Shown: in pieces, positions 26,574 through 35,937 of the stretch
Numbering within the stretch: the first letter of the stretch is position 1
How the letters are laid out: each line of letters begins with the position of its first letter
Assembly (NCBI RefSeq): GCF_001685015.1
Contig: NZ_MAYT01000012.1
Location: 353,269 to 417,268, forward strand
Reading direction: 5' to 3'
Source of the DNA: Pseudobacillus wudalianchiensis
GTDB lineage: Bacteria > Bacillota > Bacilli > Bacillales > Domibacillaceae
DNA: 64,000 bases
Notes under the pieces: generated by a model
Database searches by the model: none
The model's input: the letters and a program-made list of their open reading frames with translations, nothing else
What the model was told of the DNA's origin: nothing
Made by a program: the position numbers and the translations under genes

Positions 26574-27728
26574 ATGGCTGCTAAGAATGCCAACACATCA
26601 CTTTTAGATACCATTCTAAGAAAAATGATTGTAACAGTAGACCAAAGCAAAGGAGAATTATTTGCGATTGCTGAGCAGAGCAGACGCGATTATGAATCTT
26701 TGCTTGGAGAACTCGAACAAGTTCGCATTCAAGTACATACTTTGATTGCTGAGCAGGATGATTTAGAACAAAAGGTTAGAATAGCAAGAAACCGATTATC
26801 AGAAGTGAGCCGAAATTTTCATACATATTCTGAAGAGGCGGTCCGGAAAGCATACGAAAAAGCTCACGATCTACAAGTGACGCTGCTCGTTTCGAGACAA
26901 AAGGAGAAGCAATTACTTGAGAAAAGAAACGATCTGGAAAGACGGCTGTCGACTATCGAATCGACAATTGACCGAGCAGAACATCTTGTTTCCCAAGTAT
27001 CTGTTGTCTTAAATTATTTAACACAAGATATGAAGCAAATCGGCGAAGTATTGGAGGATGCTCGTTTAAAACAAGAATTCGGCTTGCAAATCATGGAGGC
27101 GCAGGAAGAAGAGCGGAAACGGTTATCGCGTGAAATACATGATGGCCCTGCTCAAATGATGGCGAATGTGCTGCTTCGATCTGATTTAATTGAGCGGCTG
27201 TATAGAGAGCGGGGCGTGAATGAAGCATTTAAGGAAATTCGTAACATGAAACAGATGGTTCGTTCCGCTTTATATGAAGTCCGCCGGATTATTTATGATT
27301 TGCGTCCAATGGCTCTTGACGATCTTGGTCTTGTTCCAACATTGAAAAAGTATTTAGCAACCGTTGAAGAGCATGTTCAATCATTAAATAAGCAAACAAA
27401 AATTCAGTTTATAAACATGGGAGATGAAAGACGTCTTCCATCCAAATTGGAAGTGGCCATGTTTCGTCTCATACAAGAATCTGTGCAAAATGCGCTGAAG
27501 CATTCAGAGGCCTCGTCTATTACCGTTAAATTGGAAATAAAAGCACATCAAGTGCTGGCTGTTATTAAAGATAACGGCCGGGGTTTTGATATAAGAGAAA
27601 AAAAATCAAGTTCATTCGGCATTATGGGGATGAAAGAGCGTCTTGAATTGCTAGAAGGCGACCTTTCTATTCATTCCAAGCCGAATGACGGAACGCTCGT
27701 TATGATCCGCGTTCCGATTGTAGAGTAA
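26574..27728 (+). CDS. degS: DegS, cytosolic sensor histidine kinase
   Basis: A 384-residue soluble kinase without membrane segments. The N-terminal half is a long coiled coil sensor region (~30-160). The HisKA_3 dimerisation box EERKRLSREIHDGPAQ places the phosphorylated His at residue 189, the same number as in B. subtilis DegS, and the HATPase_c domain shows NALKHSEAS, DNGRGFD and GIMGMKERLELLEG. It phosphorylates DegU to control degradative enzymes, competence and motility. It is co-transcribed with degU (24-base gap). ATG start, AAGGGA upstream. Confidence 0.96.
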   Translation: MAAKNANTSLLDTILRKMIVTVDQSKGELFAIAEQSRRDYESLLGELEQVRIQVHTLIAEQDDLEQKVRIARNRLSEVSRNFHTYSEEAVRKAYEKAHDLQVTLLVSRQKEKQLLEKRNDLERRLSTIESTIDRAEHLVSQVSVVLNYLTQDMKQIGEVLEDARLKQEFGLQIMEAQEEERKRLSREIHDGPAQMMANVLLRSDLIERLYRERGVNEAFKEIRNMKQMVRSALYEVRRIIYDLRPMALDDLGLVPTLKKYLATVEEHVQSLNKQTKIQFINMGDERRLPSKLEVAMFRLIQESVQNALKHSEASSITVKLEIKAHQVLAVIKDNGRGFDIREKKSSSFGIMGMKERLELLEGDLSIHSKPNDGTLVMIRVPIVE

Positions 27729-27752
27729 GAGCGATTAAGGGAGGAAAGACGA

Positions 27753-28433
27753 ATGACAACGAAAATCGTTATTATTGATGACCATCAATTATTCCGTGAA
27801 GGGGTTAAGCGGATTTTAGAATTTGAAAAATCTTTTGAAGTAGTAGCTGAAGGGGACGACGGTAAAGATGCCGTAAATCTGATTGAACAATTTCATCCAG
27901 ATGTTGTCTTAATGGATATTAATATGCCAGAGGTAAATGGTGTAGAAGCGACACGTGAACTTGTAGTGAAATTCCCAGATACGAAAGTGATTATCCTTTC
28001 TATCCACGACGATGAAAATTATGTGACCCATGCTTTAAAATCTGGGGCTATGGGGTATTTGCTGAAAGAAATGGATGCAGACGCATTAATTGAAGCGGTC
28101 AAAGTGGTTTCGGATGGTGGCTCTTACTTGCATCCACGTGTTACACATAACTTGATTTCTGACTACCGCCGTCTTGCTAATGATGAAGGGAAAGGAAAGG
28201 GTTTCCAACAAACAGAAGTACGCCGCCCGCTTCATTTGCTTACTCGTCGGGAATGTGAAGTACTTCAGCTTCTTGCGGATGGAAAAAGCAACCGTGCTAT
28301 CGGTGAGGCGCTGTATATCAGTGAAAAAACAGTAAAAAACCATGTTAGCAATATTTTACAAAAAATGAATGTTAACGATCGTACGCAGGCCGTTGTGACA
28401 GCGATTAAAAAAGGCTGGGTAGAAGTTAGATAA
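27753..28433 (+). CDS. degU: DegU, two-component response regulator
   Basis: A 226-residue NarL/LuxR-type regulator: receiver domain with the acidic pair IIDDH, phospho-acceptor Asp 55 in [12 protein letters not shown] and [18 protein letters not shown], then a C-terminal LuxR helix-turn-helix ([40 protein letters not shown]). It is the partner of DegS. It marks the left boundary of the conserved deg-com-flg neighbourhood; in B. subtilis degV (yviA) follows directly, whereas here degV is 28 kb away. A terminator follows. Confidence 0.97.
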   Translation: MTTKIVIIDDHQLFREGVKRILEFEKSFEVVAEGDDGKDAVNLIEQFHPDVVLMDINMPEVNGVEATRELVVKFPDTKVIILSIHDDENYVTHALKSGAMGYLLKEMDADALIEAVKVVSDGGSYLHPRVTHNLISDYRRLANDEGKGKGFQQTEVRRPLHLLTRRECEVLQLLADGKSNRAIGEALYISEKTVKNHVSNILQKMNVNDRTQAVVTAIKKGWVEVR

Positions 28434-28464
28434 TTGTTTTGTACAAGCTTTGTTTAGAATGTAA

Positions 28465-28497
28465 AGCAGCAGACGTTTATGTCTGCTGCTTTTTTTG
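28465..28497 (+). terminator. Intrinsic terminator after degU
   Basis: AGCAGCAGAC / GTCTGCTGCT perfect stem, six-base loop, then TTTTTTT. Confidence 0.9.
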
Positions 28498-28598
28498 TTA
28501 AAACAGGTTGTTGCATTTAGAACGAGATAAATGGTTAGCATTAGGCGAGTTCATTGCATAGGATGTAGGGAGTTTTCGATTAAAAGGAGGAAAACAGT

Positions 28599-28817
28599 AT
28601 GTATCCTGAAGAGACTGAACTAATGACAGACTGGGCTGAGGAAGAGATGATGCGTCAGTCGCCATACGGCTTCGGGTATGGTTACCGTCCGCGTCCATAT
28701 CCGTATTATGGTGGAAGCCCTTTTTTTGGAGGCTATCCGTATTATCCATATTACCCGCACTATCCGCATTATCACCATTATCACCATTATCCTTACTATC
28801 CTTATCGTCCGTATTAA
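28599..28817 (+). CDS. Tyr/Pro/His-rich small protein (72 aa), unknown function
   Basis: An acidic N-terminus (MYPEETELMTDWAEEEMMRQ) is followed by about fifty residues made almost only of Tyr, Pro, Gly, His and Arg, arranged as YPYYPHYPHYHHY-type short repeats. The start has a near-perfect AAAGGAGG ribosome site and a terminator follows, so the gene is real although compositionally simple. Such Tyr/His-rich low-complexity proteins occur in spore coats and as cross-linkable or metal-binding surface proteins. I do not recognise a named family and no sporulation promoter was identified. Confidence 0.7.
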   Translation: MYPEETELMTDWAEEEMMRQSPYGFGYGYRPRPYPYYGGSPFFGGYPYYPYYPHYPHYHHYHHYPYYPYRPY

Positions 28818-28823
28818 TCGAGA

Positions 28824-28866
28824 AGCACCGTTTGGATGCGCTTCAAGTATCCAAGCGGTGCTTTTT
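28824..28866 (+). terminator. Intrinsic terminator after the Tyr-rich gene
   Basis: AGCACCGTTTGGAT / ATCCAAGCGGTGCT stem with one G-U pair, then TTTTTATA. Confidence 0.85.
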
Positions 28867-28978
28867 ATAAAGGGTTATGAGATACATAAAAAAAGATTTC
28901 GTACCTCGGGATTCCCTGTTTCTAAGTACGATAGTTGAGAGGAGAAGGGATTATAGCATACAATAGGGCAGAAAGGAC

Positions 28979-29536
28979 GTGAAGACGTTGAGGATAAGAT
29001 TAATAGGGCTTGCTTTGCTAGTTGGCGTTCTCCTAGTTGGATGTGGAAATGAGGAAACAAAAGACGAAAAGCCAGCTCCATCAAAAACAATAGAAGAACC
29101 GAAGCCAGCAGCTGATCAGCCGGCCGAGACAAAACAGCCGACTGTGACTCAGCCGATTGAAGATGCGGATAATATTCCTCCTAAGGAAAAAGAAGAATTA
29201 ATGAAGACACTCGCTCGGCATGTAGATGCCTTTAATGGAAAAAATCTGGATGCCTACATGGATACGATATCTAAAAATACAGAACGCAATTATGATGAGG
29301 AGCGCGCTTATGTAAAGAGGGTATTTGAGACATTCGATGCGAAAATGGCGCCGCAACATACAGCCATTATTAAATATGATGATAAGAAAAAAGAAGCCTA
29401 TATATTTGTCGCAATGAAATCTATCACAAAAGATTTGCAGTCAGGAAAAGAAGTAGAAGAAACAACACGGCAAATCATGAAATTTAACAAAGAAAAAGAC
29501 GGTTGGAAGCAAACTGCTTTGTCTGCGATGAAGTAG
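28979..29536 (+). CDS. Lipoprotein with NTF2-like C-terminal domain
   Basis: About 185 residues from a GTG at 28979 (AAAGG close by; a TTG at 28988 is an alternative start). A lipoprotein signal LALLVGVLLVGC (Cys ~21) is followed by a charged Pro/Glu/Lys linker (~25-65) and a domain of about 110 residues with LMKTLARHVDAFNGKNLDAYMDTI, which resembles SnoaL/NTF2-like folds. It would be anchored on the outer face of the membrane. Function is unknown. It lies just ahead of luxS, 64 bases apart. Confidence 0.75.
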   Translation: MKTLRIRLIGLALLVGVLLVGCGNEETKDEKPAPSKTIEEPKPAADQPAETKQPTVTQPIEDADNIPPKEKEELMKTLARHVDAFNGKNLDAYMDTISKNTERNYDEERAYVKRVFETFDAKMAPQHTAIIKYDDKKKEAYIFVAMKSITKDLQSGKEVEETTRQIMKFNKEKDGWKQTALSAMK

Positions 29537-29600
29537 CCAAAACGGACAAGATACCTGATATAATAGAATAGGACAACTTTCTGATAAAGGAGCGATCGCA

Positions 29601-30068
29601 ATGGCAGATCAAAAACAAATGAACGTAGAAAGCTTTAATCTGGACCATACGAAAGTAAAAGCACCTTATATCCGGCTTGCCGGCAAAAAAGAAGGGATAA
29701 ATGGCGATCAGATCTATAAGTACGACCTTCGTTTTTCTCAGCCGAATAAAGAGCATATGGAGATGCCCGCCATTCATTCACTTGAACATATGATGGCTGA
29801 ATTTAGCCGTAATCACTCGGATAGAATTGTCGACATTAGCCCAATGGGATGTCAGACAGGCTATTACTTATCTGTCATTAACCACGACGATTACGAGGAC
29901 ATTTTACGCATTGTGGAAGCAACACTGCAAGATGTACTAGAAGCGACAGAAGTTCCTGCCTGCAACGAAGTACAGTGTGGCTGGGCAGCTAGCCATAGCC
30001 TTGAAGGAGCAAAAGAACTGGCTCGTTATATGCTGTCAAAGCGTGAAGAATGGACTGAAGTATTTTAA
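29601..30068 (+). CDS. luxS: LuxS, S-ribosylhomocysteine lyase
   Basis: A 155-residue LuxS of normal length. The metal site is visible as HSLEH (His 59, His 63) and the later [11 protein letters not shown] Cys; the opening [19 protein letters not shown] and [10 protein letters not shown] (catalytic Cys) are standard. It cleaves S-ribosylhomocysteine to homocysteine and the AI-2 precursor DPD in the activated methyl cycle. The start has AAAGGAG nine bases ahead. Its transcript would continue into an unusual structured region before the first terminator. Confidence 0.97.
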   Translation: MADQKQMNVESFNLDHTKVKAPYIRLAGKKEGINGDQIYKYDLRFSQPNKEHMEMPAIHSLEHMMAEFSRNHSDRIVDISPMGCQTGYYLSVINHDDYEDILRIVEATLQDVLEATEVPACNEVQCGWAASHSLEGAKELARYMLSKREEWTEVF

Positions 30069-30073
30069 CAACA

Positions 30074-30274
30074 AAAGCGGAGCCTACTGTTCATCGAGGA
30101 ACGCAGACTAAGTTCGCTACGTCCTGTAGCAACGTCTGCATGACCCGCATCCTGCGGCCCCCAAGCACAAGACAAGCCGTCCGGAAGGTTGTTCTGTAAC
30201 CTTCTGGACGGAATGGCTTGTGACCTCGAGCCCCAAGGAGGCGGAGCTGGATGGAACGAAAGCGGAGCCGACTG
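30074..30274 (+). ncRNA. Structured untranslated element downstream of luxS (candidate ncRNA or repeat)
   Basis: About 200 bases bounded by near-identical 16-base direct repeats (AAAGCGGAGCCTACTG at 30074 and AAAGCGGAGCCGACTG at 30259). Inside are three hairpins: 30103-30139 (GCAGAC and GCTAC two-tier stem), 30145-30157 (CCGCA/TGCGG) and 30174-30219 (AAGCC plus GTCCGGAAGGTT with one G-U). GC content is clearly above the neighbouring intergenic DNA and no supported open frame is present. A perfect terminator follows at 30307-30340. I have a sense of similar repeats in Bacillus/Geobacillus genomes but cannot name the family. It could be an RNA gene, a luxS 3' UTR element, or a non-coding mobile repeat. 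Confidence 0.5.
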
Positions 30275-30303
30275 CCTTTATAAGGAGTTTTTCGTGAAAA
30301 GCA

Positions 30304-30340
30304 AGAAAGAGACTGGCAAGCTGCCAGTCTCTCTTTTTTT
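30304..30340. terminator. Terminator between luxS region and thioesterase gene
   Basis: AGAGACTGGCA / TGCCAGTCTCT perfect stem with AGC loop; TTTTTTT on the plus side, TTTCTT on the minus side, so it can serve both directions. Confidence 0.88.
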
Positions 30341-30797
30341 ACTCTTCACCAATCGGAACGAAATATTGGTCTTTTCGGTATACAGTGGCTTCCATTGTGG
30401 CGAGGAGGTTTCCTTCGCTTTCGACAGTGATGCGATACCAAGCAATTCGCCGAGTTTTCTTTTCTTCGGTCGCTGTTGCGGTTAAAACAGCACCTTTACG
30501 GCCGGGAGCCATGAAGTTCATATTTGTTGATAAGCCGACAGATACTTTACCGTAGGAATTGCTTGCTGCGGCAAACACATAATCGGCAATGGCAAACATG
30601 ACGGCACCATGAACGGTTCCATGAGCATTTAGCATGTGCTCTTCAATGTGCATTTCAGCTGAAGCTGTTCCTTTTCCCAGCTCTGTTAGCTTGATGCCTA
30701 AATGATTAGCATAAGGTTCATTCTTCAATGTTTCCCTGATTTTCTCGTAATGTGTCTCGTGAATTTCTTGCTCATCGAGTTGTTTTGTCAACTTCAT
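30339..30797 (-). CDS. PaaI-type hotdog-fold thioesterase
   Basis: About 152 residues with the PaaI/YbgC-like signature AHGTVHGAVMFAIADYVFAAASN and a C-terminal RRIAWYRITVESEGNLLATMEATVYRK strand pattern. PaaI-type enzymes hydrolyse acyl- or phenylacetyl-CoA derivatives and rescue CoA. The start is uncertain: GTG 30800, ATG 30797 or TTG 30791; the last has AGGTGAT at good spacing. It lies nine bases after the actP-like gene and is probably transcribed with it. Closeness to the paa cluster fits a PaaI role, but the pairing with an acetate-type symporter leaves other acyl-CoA substrates open. Confidence 0.78.
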   Translation of the reverse strand: MKLTKQLDEQEIHETHYEKIRETLKNEPYANHLGIKLTELGKGTASAEMHIEEHMLNAHGTVHGAVMFAIADYVFAAASNSYGKVSVGLSTNMNFMAPGRKGAVLTATATEEKKTRRIAWYRITVESEGNLLATMEATVYRKDQYFVPIGEE

Positions 30798-30809
30798 CAC
30801 CTGCTTTCA

Positions 30810-32360
30810 TTAATGATCTTTTGCAGAGCTAATGCCGTAGCCTGTGTTAGATTTGAACAGGACTTCTGCGAACGCTTCTTCATTTGCCTTTTCACGAGAA
30901 AGAATGGTTCCTAAGTAGACGCCAAGAAAGCCGAGCGGCACCGTGAAGATAGTCGGATTGGCCATATGGAAAATCGGATCGCCTGTAAAAATAGCGGCTC
31001 CTGGGACTGGATTCCATACATTCGGGCTTAAAAGAACGAGAACAACGGAACTGACAAGGCCGAATAACATACCGGTAATCGCACCTGCAGCGTTGAAACG
31101 TTTCCAGTAAATGGTGCACAAAATAACAGGCAGGTTTGCACTCGCTGCAATGCCAAGCGCCAATACGGATAAAAACGCAACGTTTAAAGTTTGGGCAAAA
31201 ATAGCCAGTAGAATGGAAATAATGGCTACTCCAACGGAAGCAATCCGGGCAACGAGCACTTGCTCTTTTTCTGTCATGCTGCCGCCTTTAATGATTTGGC
31301 CGTAAATATCATGGGCAAAAGCGGAAGCAGACGTTAAGACAAGCCCTGAAACAACGGCTAGAATCGTGGCAAAAGCAACGGCAGAAACAAAGGCGAATAA
31401 AAACTCGCCGCCAACGATTTGTGCAAGCAGAGGAGCGGCCATGTTGCCTGCCGGATTAGCTGCTACAATTTTATCAAAGCCGACGAATGCAGCTGCGCCA
31501 AAGCCAAGGAAAATCGTCATGATAAAGAAAGCCCCGATAAACCAAGTAGAATAGACAACTGATTTTCGGGCGGTTGCGGCATCTTTTACTGTAAAAAAGC
31601 GGACAAGTAAATGCGGCAAACCTGCAGCCCCTAATACGAGTGACATATTAAGAGAAATCATATCAAGTGCATCTGTGTACTTATTTCCTGGATGAAGAAA
31701 CTTCTCGCCAAGCGGCGTCGCTGTTTTTACGTGCTCAAACATATATGTTACATTAAAATTAAATTTTGCAAAAACGATAAACGTTAAAATAAACGAACCA
31801 CAGAGCAGGAGTACTGCTTTAGTGATCTGTACCCAGCTCGTCGCTGTCATTCCACCAAAAATAACGTAGATCGTCATAAGAATACCGACGATCAAAACAG
31901 ACAGCCAGTAATCAATACCGAGAAGAAGTTTAATAAGTCCGCCAGCTCCAACAAGCTGAGCAATCATGTAAAAAATCGAAATGACTAGTGTGTTCACTGC
32001 TGCCATTCCACGTACCTTTTTAGAATTAAAGCGTGCAGTGATCATATCAGCAAGTGTGTATTTTCCTAAGTTGCGCAATGGTTCTGATACGAGAAATAAT
32101 AAAAATAAGAAAGCGACAAGGTTGCCGATGCTCATATAAAATCCGTCGAAACCGATTAAGGCGATGGCGCCGGTAATACCAAGAAAGGAGGCCGCAGACA
32201 TAAAGTCACCGGCGACAGCCAATCCATTTTGCCAAGCTGTTAATCCGCCGCCGGCCGTATAGAAGTCGCTTGCATTTTTTGTTTTCTTAGAAGAGAGATA
32301 CGTGATGAGAAGAGTTAAAAAGATGATCGCTAGAAATAAAGTCAATGATAATACGCTCAT
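30810..32360 (-). CDS. actP: Cation/acetate symporter (ActP-like, SSS family)
   Basis: A 516-residue protein with about thirteen membrane segments of the sodium:solute symporter family. Landmarks are SDFYTAGGGLTAWQNGLAVAGDFMSAASFLG, TLADMITARF, FGGMTATSWVQ and LGAAGLPHLLVRFFTVKDAATARKS, all as in ActP/YwcA acetate or monocarboxylate symporters. The preceding DUF485 gene overlaps it by four bases (ATGA), the standard arrangement. It imports acetate or another short carboxylate. The start is ATG with AAGGGGGAG. A cre-like site lies upstream of the operon. Confidence 0.9.
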   Translation of the reverse strand: MSVLSLTLFLAIIFLTLLITYLSSKKTKNASDFYTAGGGLTAWQNGLAVAGDFMSAASFLGITGAIALIGFDGFYMSIGNLVAFLFLLFLVSEPLRNLGKYTLADMITARFNSKKVRGMAAVNTLVISIFYMIAQLVGAGGLIKLLLGIDYWLSVLIVGILMTIYVIFGGMTATSWVQITKAVLLLCGSFILTFIVFAKFNFNVTYMFEHVKTATPLGEKFLHPGNKYTDALDMISLNMSLVLGAAGLPHLLVRFFTVKDAATARKSVVYSTWFIGAFFIMTIFLGFGAAAFVGFDKIVAANPAGNMAAPLLAQIVGGEFLFAFVSAVAFATILAVVSGLVLTSASAFAHDIYGQIIKGGSMTEKEQVLVARIASVGVAIISILLAIFAQTLNVAFLSVLALGIAASANLPVILCTIYWKRFNAAGAITGMLFGLVSSVVLVLLSPNVWNPVPGAAIFTGDPIFHMANPTIFTVPLGFLGVYLGTILSREKANEEAFAEVLFKSNTGYGISSAKDH

Positions 32361-32713
32361 GTATCCAACTCCCCCTTATTTTTCGTTAAGATGGCTGCGG
32401 CCAGATTGTCATAATGAGCAGATTTCTTTATATAAACAATCCCGGCTGTCCAAACGACGATAAACTGTGCCAGTGCATATACCCAGGCCCATGTAAGACC
32501 AGCAAATGCATCTGCTTTCAAAATATTTGTGTAAGCGGCTAAAATAGGCAGCATGAAATAGAAAACGAGGAAGAAGACAGTCGCTGGTAGAATGAATGAT
32601 TTCTTTTTCTTCATGAGATTTTGAAAATCTACCTCTTTTGTTAATTTTGAGTAGTTCGGTTTTTTTGCTAGAGTTCCTGTAGAATTGTATTCTTTTTGAG
32701 ATAAGGCACTCAT
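32357..32713 (-). CDS. DUF485 family membrane protein
   Basis: A 118-residue protein with a cytosolic N-terminus (~45 residues) and two membrane segments (FILPATVFFLVFYFMLPILAAY and WVYALAQFIVVWTAGIVYI), matching DUF485/YwcB/YjcH proteins that are nearly always encoded before ActP symporters. The coupling by ATGA overlap is preserved here. Probable accessory of the symporter; the mechanism is unknown. AAGGAGCC precedes the ATG. Confidence 0.88.
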   Translation of the reverse strand: MSALSQKEYNSTGTLAKKPNYSKLTKEVDFQNLMKKKKSFILPATVFFLVFYFMLPILAAYTNILKADAFAGLTWAWVYALAQFIVVWTAGIVYIKKSAHYDNLAAAILTKNKGELDT

Positions 32714-32875
32714 TTTGTGGCTCCTTTCCTTATCGAGGATGTATAATAGAATAAGTTCGCTGTGGTTCTTTACTGCGCTGCCTAAATAAAAACCTTAGCA
32801 GCAAGAAATAATCTTGCCTCCTTTCTCGTTCAATTCATAACAATAAGTGATACTACGATTTAAAAACGACACATA

Positions 32876-32889
32876 TGAAAGCGCTTATA
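32876..32889. promoter_or_regulatory. cre-like CcpA site upstream of the symporter operon
   Basis: TGAAAGCGCTTATA matches TGWNANCGNTNWCA except at the penultimate base and contains the core GAAAGCGCTT palindrome. A second candidate, TGGAAACGCTAACA at 33058, differs only at the third position and is nearer to paaK. Confidence 0.55.
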
Positions 32890-33101
32890 AATCTTGAAAC
32901 AAAAATACCACAGCATTGTGTATGTGTAAATTAAAAATTCAAATATTTCTGTTAAATAGTTGATAGTTTGTGAGAAAAATAGAGCATTCTTGATCATAAA
33001 GGAATATAAAAAAGCTGGTAGTTATAGGAAATGAAGTGTCTAAGAATAAAGGAAAAATGGAAACGCTAACAAATCTGAATGCAAAGAATATACAAACCAG
33101 A

Positions 33102-33186
33102 AGTTCAAATATGAATTTTCAGAAATTATTATTGACAAGTAGCCGTTCAAATTTTAAAATTTAATTATATTACTATTATTTGAACT
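33102..33186. promoter_or_regulatory. Inverted repeat bracketing the paaK promoter (operator candidate)
   Basis: AGTTCAAATA at 33102-33111 and its exact reverse complement TATTTGAACT at 33177-33186 lie either side of the promoter, and a related half site CGTTCAAATTT lies inside the spacer between -35 and -10. This is a layout expected for a repressor, most likely the PaaX protein encoded at 45.5 kb; the assignment is inference. Confidence 0.45.
33132..33160 (+). promoter_or_regulatory. SigA promoter of paaK
   Basis: TTGACA, exactly 17 bases, then TAAAAT: a near-consensus promoter about 100 bases ahead of paaK. Confidence 0.8.
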
Positions 33187-33264
33187 CCGTATTAAAATCG
33201 TTATGAATATTCGGGTGACAATTTCCAAACAAAAGTTATATATTACGCAATTGGAGGGCTACAC

Positions 33265-34593
33265 ATGTATAATCCACAAATTGAAACAATGGCGCGTTCC
33301 GAAATGGAAAGCTTACAGCTTGGACGCCTTCAGGAAACAGTTAAAAGAGTCTATAACAATGTTGACGCTTATAGAAAAAAATTCGAAGAGCTTGGGATTA
33401 CTCCAGAGGATATTAAAAGTTTAAATGATATCGTCAAGCTGCCATTTACGAAAAAACAGGATCTGCGAGACAACTATCCATTTGGTTTATTTGCTGTTCC
33501 GCAGGAAGAAGTTGTTCGTATTCACGGATCGTCTGGTACAAGCGGAAAACCGACCGTTGTTGGCTATACGGAAAATGACATCAAAGTATGGAGTGAAGTA
33601 GTAGCCCGTTCCATTGCAGCGGCAGGTGGAAAGAAATCAGATATTTTCCATAACGCTTACGGTTACGGATTATTCACCGGCGGCCTTGGCTTGCATTATG
33701 GTGCAGAAGCTCTCGGCGCAGCAGTGGTTCCAATTTCAGGCGGAAACACGGAAAGACAAATTACAGTCATTGAAGATTTTAAACCGAGAGGCATTTGTGG
33801 TACGCCATCTTACATTTTAAATATTGCTGAAAAAATGCAAGAGATGGGTCTAGATCCAAAAGAGACATCCCTTGAATATGGAATCTTTGGCGCAGAGCCG
33901 TGGTCTGAAGAAATGCGCACTAAGCTCGAAGAAACGTTTAATTTGAAAGCGGTTGACATTTACGGTTTAAGCGAAATTATGGGACCTGGTGTGTCCATTG
34001 AATGTTATGAAGCACAAGACGGACTTCACGTTCAGGAAGACCATTTCTTTGTTGAAGTCATTAATCCGGATACACTTGAGCCGGTTGCTGAAGGAGAAGT
34101 GGGAGAGCTTGTATTTACAAGCTTAACAAAGGAAGCGTTTCCAGTGATCAGATACCGCACGGGTGACCTTGCTTCAATTACAAGAGAAAAATGTAAGTGC
34201 GGCCGGACAACAGTGAGAATGTCTAGAGTGAAAGGACGCACAGATGACATGCTCATTATCCGCGGCGTGAACGTTTTCCCATCAGAAATTGAGCGTGTGC
34301 TTCTTCAAATTGAAGGACTTGTCCCACACTACCAAATCCACCTCGTTAGAAAAGGCACAATGGATGGTGTGGAGCTTCATGTGGAAGTGGAAGGCGAATT
34401 ATATAAAGAGATTGGAGAAGATTTAACTCATCTCCGCATTCAGCAAATGAAAAAGGAAATTCAGCATTTAATGAAATCTACATGCCTGGTGTCCATGAAT
34501 ACTGTCTTCAATGTGCCTAAAGCGATTCCTAGATCAGAAGGGAAAGCGATCCGAATCGTTGACTTGAGAAATTCTGATACGGTAGGCGTATAA
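33265..34593 (+). CDS. paaK: Phenylacetate-CoA ligase
   Basis: A 442-residue AMP-forming ligase of the PaaK type. The P-loop-like signature [16 protein letters not shown], the [15 protein letters not shown] motif, YRTGDLASI and [15 protein letters not shown] near the C-terminus are all diagnostic. It activates phenylacetate to phenylacetyl-CoA with ATP, the entry step of the aerobic Paa pathway. GGAGGG lies six bases ahead of the ATG. It is followed by a ferredoxin reductase and a ferredoxin gene in the same transcription unit, separated from paaA by a terminator. Confidence 0.95.
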   Translation: MYNPQIETMARSEMESLQLGRLQETVKRVYNNVDAYRKKFEELGITPEDIKSLNDIVKLPFTKKQDLRDNYPFGLFAVPQEEVVRIHGSSGTSGKPTVVGYTENDIKVWSEVVARSIAAAGGKKSDIFHNAYGYGLFTGGLGLHYGAEALGAAVVPISGGNTERQITVIEDFKPRGICGTPSYILNIAEKMQEMGLDPKETSLEYGIFGAEPWSEEMRTKLEETFNLKAVDIYGLSEIMGPGVSIECYEAQDGLHVQEDHFFVEVINPDTLEPVAEGEVGELVFTSLTKEAFPVIRYRTGDLASITREKCKCGRTTVRMSRVKGRTDDMLIIRGVNVFPSEIERVLLQIEGLVPHYQIHLVRKGTMDGVELHVEVEGELYKEIGEDLTHLRIQQMKKEIQHLMKSTCLVSMNTVFNVPKAIPRSEGKAIRIVDLRNSDTVGV

Positions 34594-34628
34594 TAAGGGA
34601 ATCACAAGATTTAAGGAGGAAATACAGA

Positions 34629-35630
34629 ATGTCTGACAACCAGGAAATTTTTGACGTTACCATCATCGGAGGAGGGCCTGTTGGATTATTTACAGCTTTC
34701 TATGCAGGGATGAGACAAATGTCTTGCAAAGTCATTGAAAGCCTTCCGCAGCTCGGCGGCCAGCTGTCCGCTCTCTACCCGGAGAAGTATATTTATGATG
34801 TAGCCGGTTTTCCAAAAGTGAGAGCACAGGAGCTTGTCGATAACTTAAAAGCACAAATGGAGCAGTTTAGCCCAACTATCTGCCTCGAAGAAGCGGTAGA
34901 AGAAGTGGAAAAACAGGAAGACGGTGTTTTTAAGCTCACAACGAATGCGGGCACTCACTTTACGAAAACGATTATTATTACAGCCGGAAACGGAGCGTTC
35001 CAGCCAAGAAAACTGGAGCTTGAAGGATCAGAAAAATATGAAGGCCAAAACCTTCACTATTTTATCAACGATTTAAACCAGTTTGCCGGAAAGAAAGTAC
35101 AAGTATTCGGCGGCGGCGACTCTGCTGTTGACTGGGCGCTCATGCTTGAGCCGATCGCGGAACAGGTGACAATTGCCCACCGCCGTGATAAATTCCGCGC
35201 GCATGAGCACAGTGTCGAAACGATGAAAAATTCTTCCGTGAACATTAAGACGCCGTTTGTGCCGGCTGAACTGATTGGCGAAGAGCGCATTGAACAGGTT
35301 GTTCTTCAAGAAGTGAAGGGGGAACAAAAAGAAGTGATCGACGTGGACGATGTAGTCGTGACGTATGGCTTCGTGTCTTCCCTCGGCCCAATCAAAAACT
35401 GGGGGCTGGAAATCGAGAAAAACAGCATCGTCGTCAATTCGAGAATGGAAACGAACATTCCAGGCATTTACGCAGCCGGCGACATTTGTACGTATGAAGG
35501 AAAAGTAAAATTGATTGCGAGCGGCTTTGGCGAAGCGCCGACTGCCATCAGCAATGCTAAAGTTTACATTGACCCGAAAGCAAGAGTACAGCCGCTTCAC
35601 AGTACATCTGTGATGGGCGATTCAAAATAA
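34629..35630 (+). CDS. Ferredoxin--NADP+ reductase (YumC type)
   Basis: A 333-residue thioredoxin-reductase-like flavoprotein: FAD motif [51 protein letters not shown] motif [13 protein letters not shown] and [11 protein letters not shown]. It lacks the redox-active Cys pair of thioredoxin reductases, as expected for ferredoxin--NADP reductase 2. It strongly resembles B. subtilis YumC. The ribosome site is AAGGAGG. In this location, between paaK and a ferredoxin gene and ahead of paaABCD, it is well placed to supply electrons to the phenylacetyl-CoA epoxidase in place of PaaE; that role is inference. Confidence 0.9.
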   Translation: MSDNQEIFDVTIIGGGPVGLFTAFYAGMRQMSCKVIESLPQLGGQLSALYPEKYIYDVAGFPKVRAQELVDNLKAQMEQFSPTICLEEAVEEVEKQEDGVFKLTTNAGTHFTKTIIITAGNGAFQPRKLELEGSEKYEGQNLHYFINDLNQFAGKKVQVFGGGDSAVDWALMLEPIAEQVTIAHRRDKFRAHEHSVETMKNSSVNIKTPFVPAELIGEERIEQVVLQEVKGEQKEVIDVDDVVVTYGFVSSLGPIKNWGLEIEKNSIVVNSRMETNIPGIYAAGDICTYEGKVKLIASGFGEAPTAISNAKVYIDPKARVQPLHSTSVMGDSK

Positions 35631-35909
<279 letters not shown>

Positions 35910-35937
35910 ATTAAATAATTTGATCATAAGATGATCC

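Larger units (their letters stand above)
32714..33264. promoter_or_regulatory. Divergent intergenic region DUF485-actP / paaK (551 bp)
   Basis: AT-rich and without a supportable gene. It carries a cre-like site near the symporter side (32876-32889), a second weaker cre-like site (33058-33071) and the paaK promoter with flanking inverted repeats (33102-33186). Confidence 0.6.

Noticed and set aside
28679-28817. Considered a CRISPR-like or microsatellite repeat because of recurring TAT/CCG/CAC triplets
   Set aside because: No spacers or constant repeat unit; the pattern is explained by a Tyr/Pro/His-rich reading frame with normal expression signals.
30189-30485. Open frame running from the structured element into the thioesterase gene on the opposite strand
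   Set aside because: It crosses hairpins and a strong terminator, lacks a ribosome site and overlaps a recognisable hotdog thioesterase.
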